A stretch of 64,000 nt of DNA from assembly GCF_963678975.1 (NCBI RefSeq), contig NC_089280.1:2369001-2433000 (forward strand), in the 5' to 3' direction. The translations under genes and the position numbers were made by a program. A model generated the notes under the pieces. It ran no database searches. It was given only the letters and a program-made list of their open reading frames with translations, and was not told where the DNA came from. Positions 1 to 12,200 of the stretch are shown piece by piece (position 1 is the first letter of the stretch; the number at the start of each line of letters is the position of its first letter). The DNA is from Dysidea avara. Its lineage: Eukaryota; Porifera; Demospongiae; Dictyoceratida; Dysideidae.

Positions 1-530
1 AGGTAGCAAGTTGGTATCTGCACATAGAAGTGAACGAGTGATGTAATCTAATAGTATTGGGTATAGTTATAAAATTTTCAGAAGCTTAATTATATGTTCC
101 TAACATCACGAGCTTGATCATTCACAATGAATTGTGGGTTTAGTTGAACATTTGTAGCTATCGTGACTTCATCTTTTGTTCAGTGTTTAGTCACGTGTAA
201 CCACATAGCTAGCTATAGTGGAATGTTGTGCCTTCTATCGTATGGCAAGACAACTACTACATGACATGATGCACCACCACAACATGAAATCAGCTGTCTG
301 AAAAATTTTCAACCTAATGAATAGTGACTGCTCTATTAGAGTAATTGCACTTATCAACCCTTTGCTATACTCAGCATGAGTTTAATTCCTACCCATGTGG
401 TATTCTTCTGATGCCAATTCTAGACATTACTATCATGTTACTCATGTATCTGTTACAATCTAATAACTGATTATGATGAGCATATCAACATGATGTGTGG
501 TAGTATATCACATCATGTAACATTACATAG
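1..530. other. Left-edge non-coding stretch
   Basis: No exon was recognised here. It is probably intron of the Tudor gene, or its 5' region. The first exon assigned begins after the acceptor at 529-530. A copy of the dispersed 18-bp motif, in reverse orientation (TGACTGCTCTATTAGAG), lies at 325-341. An ATG at 490 is open into the exon at 531, so a start inside the window cannot be excluded, but the coiled coil appears to begin mid-domain. Confidence 0.5.
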
Positions 531-875
531 CTATGACCAGTCAGTCAGACATGTAGAGGAAATGATGAAGGAATTGAGAGAAGACATCAATGAGAGAGAA
601 AAAGTGAGTGTGCTACTTGTATGTTACTATTTACTGTTGTTGTTTTTTAAGGTGTTAATAGCTGGACTGGGTCAAATTAGGGACCAAAGGACTCAACAGT
701 GTGATCATGTGAGTACACAATGCAACAATTTGATTGATCAGCTTGCAGAGGTCAGCCACGCCCTCAAGGTAATCTGGCTTCACTGAAAATCATTCAGGTG
801 ATGTCTAAAGCTCAAACGTCATTAACTGTTGAAGCTCGACAATTTGCTGAGGAGAGAGACTCCTTATTAGATCAG
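531..875 (+). CDS. Tudor gene: N-terminal coiled-coil exons
   Basis: Three exons (531-603, 652-768, 798-875) encode charged, heptad-like helices (for example HVEEMMKELREDINEREK, then NNLIDQLAEVSHALK). Together they look like a TRIM/RNF17-type coiled coil. Reading 652-768 straight through keeps a coherent helix. The alternative 40-nt intron at 709-748 would shift the frame. Intron 769-797 would be only 29 nt, so one boundary here may be wrong. A RING or B-box, if present, would lie left of the window. Confidence 0.6.
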
Positions 876-3235
876 GTGTGCAATAATTAGGACCATCCAG
901 TTGTTGTCATGGTAATACTGTTATGATATATAGATGTCGCAAGTATTGGACCAGTCAGTTGCCATGACATTACCTGCTACAGATTGTATGTTTTCATTGG
1001 CTAATTCTGTTGCCATTGCAAAACGTCGAATCAGTGACATCCTGGTATTACCTTTGCCAGCAAAACAAGTGCAGCCAGGTAATCCCCACCCCTTAGTGAT
1101 CACATGATCTCATTACATCACAGGAGAGACAGTCTCAGGAATGGTGGTCTCTAAGATGACACCACACGGATTGTTCTGGGTGAGGTTGGGCGGACGAAAC
1201 AGTGAAGGAATATTATCTGTGATCAGTCATTCCATCAAGTATGTTTGATTTGTTGTTGATCCTTAGTTGATCTTTACCCATAGGGTTGATATTGATCACA
1301 ATGTAATCCAGCCAATCACTGATCCTAAGGCTGGTCAGTTTTGTTGTGCCTGCTACTCAGAAGACCATCACTGGCACAGAGCACAACTGACTAATGTTGT
1401 GTCATCATCTTATGTAAGCAGTTATGATGTATTGTTTGTGTGATTTTAATCCATCTTGAGATATTGCTATATAGGAACTCTATTTCAATAGTTGTGCAAG
1501 TGATCTTTGTCTGTTATTTGTTGCACCAAGCTAACTGTCATGTACTGTTGCTCCATATGTATAACAATGTCTTAGTTATCATAACATAGGAGGGGCGTAT
1601 ACTTTGTAAAATTCCAATCACAACCAACTATAACTCTTACTGGAGTATTCATTGTCTGCAGGTGAAGATTTGCTACATTGACTATGGCAACTATCAGGAT
1701 TGTACAGTGTCCCAGTTGAGGAGCCTACCAGACAAATACCTCTACTATCCCCTGCAGGTTAGCTAGCCACACCCCTTAATGGCCAGCCACACCCAATGTT
1801 GTCCATCTGTAGACCATCAGATGTTGTCTAAGTGAAGAGCAAGGGGTTGAGCTCAGCAGAGAGGTGATTGTTGTATAGGAATATTTTGTGTTGTAACACA
1901 AACCTAGTACATATTACTGATGTAGTTAACTTTAAAAGCTATGTGTCTACTGTCCAAGGGTAACAGCAGCAGTTTTCCTACATGGCTACACTATAGTATG
2001 TTCACGTTGAGCTGAATCCTGAAAAACGGCTAAAAATTAAAAGTAGATTTTTTCTCAACAGAGTTAACATTTCGCTTAACCAGATGATTATTGGTAACAG
2101 CAAAGGTGTCAACAACAGACACGTACAGTTTGGCTCCATTACAAGTTCGGGAAAGGGCTGTAATGGACAGTGTATTTATATGGCTTCCACATAGGAAATG
2201 TATTGTGAAAATTTTGATTGGCCGTAAATATTATGTCAAATATTTGAACAAAAAGATTTTGAAATATTTTTAGCGGGTCAAGCAGTACTACAAATGAGCC
2301 AAATTTCAGGATCATGTGTAATTGCATCCATGAGTTATTAAATGTTTTTGAGGGTTCGGTTCAGCTCAACGTGAACATACTATAGTTTGTCGAATTTATT
2401 TATTTAAAACTTTATGGTGTAAACACACCAAGGATATGAAGGTAACAGATAACCAACAGCCACTGTCTACATTACACTACTTATTTACATACATATCTGT
2501 ATAGTTGAGATTACTTACTACTTAGATATGTACATTATAAGTGTTTCAACTTGAGGTGGTAGGTACTGGTGTTGCTGGGGTCATCACATAGGAAGAGCCA
2601 CTAGATCTGTTGATTCTGCCAAATAGCTTACCATTGATGTAAATGTTGTTTCCTTTCAGTTTGACACTTTTCTTGTTGGTCCTTTTCTGAGCTAATTCCC
2701 ATCTAGTTTGTAAATACACTGATTCAATTGCTATTTCCTCTCTGGACAGGTAGGGTTTGATTATGATGTCTTTAGGTGCCAAGGATCTACTAGACAAAAT
2801 TGATGTTACATCAAAAGTATGTAGGAATTTAACTAGTAATGGTCTAGGCTTAGGATTGGTGGCATTAAATTTACCCAGACGATGGAGATCTTGGATGGAT
2901 GATCTAGACAGAGTAGAGTCAACATTAGAAAGAACAGTTAACACAGCATCCAGGTCATGTTTCTGTCTGGTGACCCTGGGAGTTTTGGGCTGAGATTCAT
3001 TGGTTCCGTAAATAACAACACTTAACATTTTATTGGACACGTTGTGGCTTATCACAATAGTAGTATGGTAGTATATGTAACTAACTACCCACTGGTGGTG
3101 TTGGTTGGTTTTGCCCGTTGTGAGCTTTGGATTGGTAACTTGGTCACCATTGTGTTGTCATTATTTTTGTGTAGGCTCGTTGGTTGTTCAATGACAGAAC
3201 CAAGAACAAGGTTGTATATCTTCATATCATATCTG

Positions 3236-3295
<60 letters not shown>

Positions 3296-6200
3296 CGTGT
3301 GTATCGTGTGTATCGTGTGTATCGTGTGTATCGTGTGTATCGTGTGTATCGTGTGTTTCCTAAGCATTCCTGTAGTGTTGTTAATGTACATGTCACTACC
3401 CTTAGCTTCCTCCTGCTAATGGTGACACTCACACACGCTATCTGGTTAGTGTGCAGGAGCAGGAAGGGGGTGGGGATGATATAAGCAACTTGGTGCTCTC
3501 CAAAATGAAGGAAGAGCAAAAACAAGTAATTTCATTGTTCATGTACTGACTGCTATAATGCAAGTGTGTTTGTAGTCACGACATCCCATAATCCACCGAG
3601 ACTATCGGTTAAACCAGCCAAACCCACCACGTGTAGCTACACCCACTTCACAGGAAGCCCCTCCTCCTTCCAAGGCAACATCAGCACTTAATATGGATGC
3701 TCCAGAATTTGTGTTGTCTCAACCTGGAGTTCTCCATATTCCCCATTCCGCATTCCAGACTTTGACGACCAGTATGACAGGAGTTAACGTTACTACCAAT
3801 GTTCCTTCCTCCCTTGCTGGTGTAGAGGACTGTATCACTTCCACCCCTGTCAGGGTGGGCAACAATGTTACTGATGTAAATGATAGGGAGCGTATCAACT
3901 CTACCCCCACTGGAGTGCGGAATAATGTTACTGATACAAGGGATAGGGACAGTGTCACTCCTACTGGGATAGGAAATGATGTCACCTCTACTCATACTGA
4001 AATGGGAGACGATGTTGTTCCAGCCAATAATGTAATAGAAAGTAGTGTCACCATTATCCCCACTGGGGTGGGGAGTGAGAATGTCACAAGTGTTGGCAAT
4101 ATAGTCAGTAAAGATCAAAACAATGAAGCAAGTGCACTTCAGGAAGTGACATCATCAACTGACAATTGCATTGATAATATAGAGGTTACTAGTGGGCATC
4201 AATTAGAAAATGTCTCCACGTCTCAAGATGAATCTACCCATGATCTACTTGTGGGTGTGGCATATGATGTTGATGGCACAGCCCCACCTCTTCTGGAGGC
4301 TCTTGTACCTGGTAACCATAGCAACACTTGTGTCTTATATTTTCATGATTTTGTTAGGAGTGGAGACCGACATCACCATAGTAACTGATTTGAAACCTGA
4401 TGGTACATTTTGGAGCCAACGAGAAGTTGATGATAAAACTGATGAAATCTTTGCAGAACTGATGGATTCCCTCCAGTAAGTGTAAAATGAAATGTTAGAA
4501 TTTTTGTAAGTTTAGTGATTAAAATTAATACTATTGGGATGAACCTGAGCCTGAGCAAGCCCCACGCTAGTGAGAAAGGTGTAAAAATTCCTTATTTGTT
4601 TGTACATTGTCCAACCAGTATGGTTGACAATATCTGGTATGCATGTTACAAGTGTCATATGACCAACAGTACAAGGTTACAAATGTTCATACAGCTATGG
4701 CCTAAAGTGTCACTGTAAGCATGTGACTGCCATGCTGTGTGTGCCGATAGTCAGCTGAATGGACCAACTAGGGGTGAATCATTGTGTAGACATCATAGAG
4801 AACTCCAGACTGCAAAGACGAGCTAATATACTAACTACAGTTTTGCCATAGATAATATCTTACGAAGTAGCTGATCATTTCACTGTCACTTTCAAAGGCA
4901 CAGTACCACTTCAGTGACTTCACACTTTCGTGCTCACCCCACAATGTTCTTAAAAGTAAATTCAGTGGTTGGTTTAGATGGTATCAGGCTTAACCCTTAA
5001 ACCCTTTTTGGAAATGCATGTTTACACATGGGATGGCTTGATCGAAAATTTCACGATGAATCAAGTGAAATTTGTTGCAAGGCGATAGGAGCAACTACCA
5101 TTGAGTTATCAACCATTTTATAAAGGTATGTGTTTCCGAAAAGTTATTTTCATGGCTAGTTTTGGCCTCACCATTTAGCGTTAGGGTAAAACCCTAGGTA
5201 TCATTTTAATCCTTGTTACATCACAAGCAGATTGATGTAAATTGCATAGCTATGCATATTTATTAAGTTTCGGAGTATGCAGGTTTAAGGGTTAAAGTTG
5301 CTATGGTATACAAAATTGACACACTTGGCATACTACATTCTTTGGTAGCTGACTTGGGCATCTCCACACTTTGGCTCCAAACTGAACTCCACTGTTCCCT
5401 ATCTTGAGCTTGAACACAATGATCACTCATCCCCACAGACTTTAGATCACTCTTTATTAGAGCTCGGCGGTATTGAAATTTGAATACACGGTATTAGTAT
5501 CAGGAAAATATCACGGTATATCGGTATATAGTTAGCTTGTTATTGTAACTATTGCATCATTTCTTGGGCCTAGTATATGAAGTGGTATCATCCCCAAAAA
5601 CCAAAATATATAGTTCAGTACAAGTAGGTATGTGTTGTAATGTGACAACCTCAAGAGTTTGTTTAAGGCGTGTCTGTTAAACCATAACAAATTGGATAAT
5701 TAAACACCAGAGGCCGAGTTAAAAGCAATCCTATACCAATATTCATCGATATACTGGTATTTCGATATATCGGTTATCAAACACTGTCACGGTATGATAA
5801 TCGGTTATGATAATTTATCACGATAAACGGTATTAGCGATATATCGCAGAGCACTACTCTTTATAACATCTCTCCATGTCTTCTGGGTCCACTAAATGGA
5901 TGGGAATGAGACAACCAGCTTAAAGAGACAAATCTTGGGGAAGTGGTAATCATGCAGACATCCCGACGATGTTTCAGCTTATTCTCCATGGTTTCATTTT
6001 CACCCTACTGCTCTCTACTGCTGTTGCAATATGTCCCTACCACATCTGCACGTTAGTAATACCCAGTACAATTTTAAGACACCTGTGATGAAAGCAATTT
6101 AGTTTGTTTCTTAATTAAGGGGCTCTACCATAAAGCAGTACAGACAAAACACAAGTGCACTGTCTCTTTGTGGCAATGGATAGATGGGAATCATCAAAAA

Positions 6201-9200
6201 CACCACATCAAATTGCTCCAAATGTCTTTGCAGCACTTGCAATTCTCTTCTCAACATCAACTCCCCACTGTCAGCAATCAACAAGCCAAAGTATGGGAAT
6301 TCACTAACACATTCAATGGTGTTACTGCCTATTTGTTCCATCATCAATAAACTTCTCAACATTAAACTTGCAAGCCACTTAGGGGGCTGGGCGATGTCTT
6401 GGTATTATAATAATACTGTGGTATTCCTACCTGTATCATCTAGATTTCAGTGAAACAATAATATCACGATGTCGATATTATCGTGATTCTCACCAATGAT
6501 AGACATGTTATACTATTGGAGACAAGTGCCTGGTACTTGGAGGTCCAAAATTTATTACAAAAGATCAAGATACTCTAATAGAACAGTCTATCACTCTAAT
6601 ATAACAGTCACCTATAACTGGTAGCTTTTCTCTCCTAACACCATCTGCTGCCTCACGCACGCATACACACACACACCACACATACATTTTCATAGTCTCT
6701 ATTGATGGATGATCAGCTAACATGTTTGGTATTCTCATTAGGTCATTGTGTGCTGAATTAAAATCTAATCACCAGTCTACCTGGGGAACCCCCCAGGTGG
6801 GGTCCCTGTGTGCTGCCCTCTACTCAGTTGATAATGATTGGTACAGAGGCAGAGTGGAGGAGTTAGTCACATCTGATCAAGTGTGTTACTATTATTATAA
6901 TTTGATGATTGTATTGATGTTATGGCCAACGTGTTAACAGTTCTTAGTTAGATATTTGGATTATGGGAATGCTGAGGTTGTCACTGTAACTGATATCGTA
7001 CCACTTGTGGTAAACATGAGGGAATTACCTTTTCAAGTGGGTCATTATTGTTATAAAGATGATGTAGTAATAGTGACACACCCTCAGGCATTTTGCTGTA
7101 GTATTGCATCAGATGATCACACCTCCTTTACTCCAGTGGTATGCGTGATGTAGTGTATAATAATATCTGTGTGTCAGTGTGTGTCTGTCCAGATGTGTGA
7201 TCGATTTGCTGCCATCAGACGAAGTAGGAAGGACGAGTTTCAGGCTAAAATTGTGAGTTAAAAGCTGTTCTCAGATTATACAAGTGCAAGAAAAATTAGG
7301 AATTTTCCATATGAGTAGGGACTGCAGCAATAAAAAGCACTGAAACAAGCCGCTGAGACAAAACACAACTGAATGATTGCATTTTAATCCCTACTTTAAC
7401 CTGCTATGATGTAAGGTTAAAGTAGGGATTAAAATGTAATCATTCAGTTGTGTTTTTGTCTCAGCGGCTTGTTTCGGTGCTTTTTATTGCTGCAGTCCCT
7501 ACTCATATGGAAAGTTCCTAATTTTTTTCTTGCACTTGTTTGTGTACTTTTTTTTGTAAATTTTTATTCAATAACCGTATTTAGTAATTCACCCCCCCCC
7601 CTACAATTCTCAAAATACACAGCTAAACGTAAACGTTCCTAAGGATGCGGATTTTTAACAAACCGCTTTAAACAACACATTACCCACAGAAGTATCTTTT
7701 CAACTGTTGTATAGTGTGTCTTCAGTATTATTTTCCACTAATTCTCTCAACAAAGCCTCAGGGCTGCTCTTACTTTTAGTTCATGTAAGAAGGGGTCATG
7801 CCCACTTTGTAGACGACGAGATACGTGAGCCTATGAGGCCTACTATGATGTTTTTCAGTTGTAGTATGCCTGAAAAGTGCTCTGGGGGAGCTACCCATAG
7901 AGTCTGTAGAGAGGCGCCATGTACAACCGGTTTTTAAACTCGGAAAAGAAACCACCTTCAAGCCAAAGCAAACACACTCTAATCCTTACACGTGTAGTGG
8001 CGATGTTGTACAGGCAGCAGCATATCCCGAGGTGTATCCCAACATTAAAATCACATGCTTGCTACAATTATGCTACACGTTACTCCAATATGTTGGGGCG
8101 CTGTGGTGTGCGTGCTTTGATGGAAGCCGTACCCATGAGAGATGGCCACGACAAAGAAGAATCAAAGATAAAACAGTAAGACAGTAGCACACACGTCATA
8201 GGCATTTAATATTGTGAAAGGTTTTTTCTCCACAAAATTCAAAGTGTTTCCGCCAAAGAAGCAAGGCTGTAGCTGTAGCCAGTTTTCTGCTACGCTTGAC
8301 TGAATGCATCAGTGAGGTAGACAGCTGCAGTGAGGCAGTAGAAAATTCGCTAAAATATATATATACTAGACAGATGCTAAAAGCATTGTGGGGCGAGCCT
8401 GATCTATAGCTAAAAGACTTGTATAGTAGGGATGCAATAATACAGGTAAACACCCTAATTGCTTATTGTCTTTATTGCATTCCACACCATGACCTTCTCG
8501 TAAAGCAACACAGAGAAACGAAGAATAATAAAGAAGAAATTACGTAGTCTCGTCCCAAGCCACCCACGCGCTCGATCTTCGCATGATCGAGCGAGTGGGC
8601 GGCTGGGGACAAGACTAGAAATTACAGCCAAGTGCATGTGATAGCGTTAAAGTTTCATATGTTGCGCACTATGGTTTTACGCACGCATGCGTATGCTTAA
8701 TCAAAGGCCTCGTGGATGTAATAATGGACAGCAAGGACGTCGAAGTGTCAAATCTGGTTCCTTCAACTTCCGCAAATGTTCACGGAGTATTTGTAGGAGC
8801 TCTATCTCCTGTTAAGAGTAGCAGGAACAACACCAAAATGAAATACTTTGAGGGGCAACTGTCGGATGGCTCCAAGACGGTAAGGTTCGTTTCCTTCGAA
8901 CCTAAACTAAGGCAGCAAATTGAAGAAGCGCACGAAAAATGCAGTAGCATTGCTCTAAGAAACTGTGCGGTGAAGAGAAATAGGCAACAAGACTTAGAGG
9001 TGCTAGTTTCTAGCCAGACGAAGATCCACAGTTCACCCAAAAAATTTAAAATTGATGACAAAGTGATTAAGGAATTTGAGGAAGCAAAGTGCAGTGGGAT
9101 TGCAGCATTGGAGGAACTGAATGATGTTGCTGAACACCAGAGTGTTGCAGTCAGTGGAAAAGTGGTTTCTATGTCTCCCATAGAACAAATAAATGTAAAA

Positions 9201-12200
9201 AGCAATGGGAAAGTTTTAAGAAAACGAGACTTTTTATTGGCAGACAGCACAGCGGTTCACAGGTGTGTGGCATGGGAGAGCGACATTGAACTGTTACAGG
9301 AAAAGGACAGCTACCGAATGACCAATGCAACTGTCAGAAGCTTTAATGGAGAAAAGTATCTATCTATAGGACAGCATTGTGAAATAGCAAAGATCAAAGA
9401 TATTGGTGAGGTTGTTGATGACGAATTGCCAGAAGGAAATCCTGGAAGAGCCAAGGTCATTACAGCAGAAATAGTGGCAGTTGTGACAGTCGATAAATAC
9501 AAAAGCTGTCGCAATTGTAACACAAAAATAATTGATTCAGACACACCATTTGCAATGTGTAGCGTAGCAAATGTGGGTCAAAAATGAAATTGAGCAAGTG
9601 TGACGATCGCAGTGTTGCTAATGTCATTTTAGAAGATAAAGATAACAAGGAACACAGGATTATAATCTTTGATGAAGTTCTGGAAATTGTTTCAAGACAT
9701 GGTAGAGATGCTGCTGGTGAATGTGATATTGAAGATCAGCTGCTATCAGCACCTTCTCTCAATTACACAATTAATCAAAAGGACATTGTGTGTTCTATTT
9801 CACAGATCAATTAGGAATTGATGTAGCAGCGACATAGTGTGATTCTCTAATTATAAGAAGCTAGCTATTGACTGTTTGATTTATTCATTTACATAAAAAT
9901 GACTGATCTAAAACTAATAGTAGTACCATATACAGTAAACAGTGGGTTCTTTCATACATCGTGACAGAGAAGAGGGAGTGGCTTCGTTTATCTATTGTGA
10001 TGGTTTTGTCTTGGGAAAGGGAGTGGCTTCATTCATCCAATGTGATAGTTTTGACCTAGGAGAGGAGGTGGCTTCTCTCATACATTGTATCGGAGGAGAG
10101 GGAGTGTCTTCGTTCATCCAATGTGATAGTTTTGACCTAGGAGAGGGGGTGGCTTCTCTCATAAATTGTATCGGAGGAGAGGGAGTGCCTTCGTTCATCC
10201 AATGGGATAGTTTTGACCTAGGAGAGGGGGTGCCTTCTCTCATACATTGTATCGGAGGAGAGGGAGTGCCTTCGTTCATCCAATGTGATAGTTTTGACTT
10301 GGGAGAGGGGGTGGCTTCTCGCATACATTGTAATGGAGGAGGGGGAGTGGCTTCATTGATCAAATGTGATAATTTTGACCTGGGAGAGGGGATGGCTTCT
10401 CTCACACATTGAGACGGAGGAGAGGAAATGGCTTGCACTAAACAGAATATAAAAGGACAATGTTCGTATTACAGAGACATGACAAACCATCTTTGTCTGT
10501 GCAGTAGTCCAAGAGAGGAGAGGGAGTGTCTGTATCCATTCCATAAGGAGAGGGAGTGGCTACATCAATTCCATAAGGAGAGGGAGTGTCTGTATTCATT
10601 CCATAAGGAGAGGGAGTGGCTACATCAATTCCATAAGGAGAGGGAGTGGCTACATCAATTCCATAAGGAGAGGGAGTGGCTGCATCCATTCCATAAGGAG
10701 AGGGAGTGGCTGCATCCATTCCAAAAGGAGAGGGAGTGGCTTGCACTAAACACAATATTAAAGGACAATGTTAATATTGCACAGACATGACAAACCATCT
10801 TTGTCTATGCAGTAGTCCAAGAGAGGAGAGGGAGTGGTTCCATCCATTCCACACGAAAAGGGAGTGGCTGCATCATTTTGAACCACAGAAGTGGCTTCAC
10901 TCATTCCAAACAGAGAGGGAGTGGCTTGGTCCATCCATTGTGATGGTAGAGAGTGAGTTGAATGCTCTTCATACACTAAATGAAGCGTGTACATGTAATT
11001 CATTTAATATGAAAACTAAGCCACATGCAGCATATAATTATGAATGCTATACGTACATACCTTGAGATGGCATTCGACATGTAGGTGTAACTGCAGATGC
11101 CAAGGATGGGAATGTGATTGTTTCTAGCCTTTGAAGTCTTTTCTGTTCATTCTTCCTCTCCTCTGTTCTCCGACTCTTGGATAAATTTCTTAAACGTTGG
11201 AAAGGAAATGGAGGGTTCAAAAGAAGATCCTTGAGTTGTCGAACTCCTGAGATTGCAACAAATTTAAGCCCAGAGCAGAACTCCTTCTTGCCAATGTCAA
11301 CTGTGACTTTGTCCAATGTGAGACCTTGGGCCTTGTGTATGGTGACTGCCCAAGAAAGCTTTAATGGCAGCTGCAAGCGAGAATACTGACTGCCAGCTGC
11401 TGACCATGAACGTCGCAAAGGTGTAATAGGTACAGTGCCATCTGGAAGAGTAGGTCCTGAGTAGTTATCAAACAGTACAGTCACAGCTACAGGTAAATCT
11501 GGTGGTGCACTATCTTCACGATAGCAAATAGTTTGAACACTTCCCATGGCACCATTAACAAGTCCCATGTCAACCCAAAGATTAGCAGATAACATAACAC
11601 GGGCACCTTTAGCTAAACAAACTACAGGATGCAATCCACCAGCATTATCAGGACTGGCCTTTGAGGCATTTGGACCTGTGTGGACAGCTTTGATTGTAGT
11701 AACAGGTTGACCACAGGCATAGAGCTTATTGATGTTGTGCTCCACTACAGCTTCAACAGTTGGGAAAAGATGGAGGGCATTGTTAAAGCTAGATGAATCA
11801 GAAGTGTGAGCAGGTGTTCTTGTCATTAGGTGTCTCCAGTCACTCTCAGTTACTTCACTATTTCTATGCCGTAGGAGGATATTTCTAAATTGAACTTGAC
11901 TGGGGTCATGTCCTGCCTGCCTCATAACCTGCTCAAGAACTACTGCGCGATCAAATGCCTGATAGCAATTGGAGCCAATATCGGAGAGGGAGGAGCTTGC
12001 TGATGTGGTATACAATGGTAGATCCATTACTGGGGGCAACTGACCAAAATCACCAAACAGCAGACAGGAACATCCCCCAAAAGGTTCATTAGAATGTTGG
12101 GGAAACACCTGACGTAGTCGTCTGTCTACCTGTCCAAATAGCTTTCTGCCAACCATTGAGATCTCATTGATAATCATATACTGCATACCCGCCAATGACT

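Noticed and set aside
3085-3525. Long frames with (HT)n and (RYT)n or (YRV)n on both strands
   Set aside because: They are translations of the (TG)n and 9-bp microsatellites; no splice or domain support.
4210-4479. Tudor gene ending at the TAA near 4477
   Set aside because: CCA|GTAAGT is a good donor and the exon at 6742 continues the Tudor domain in the right phase.
8535-8625. Helitron 3' terminus (hairpin plus CTAG)
   Set aside because: The hairpin and CTAG belong to a MITE with its own TIRs and flanking duplication.
9942-10438. 156- and 148-codon repeat proteins on opposite strands
   Set aside because: Open only because the 81-bp unit is a multiple of three; both strands equally open.
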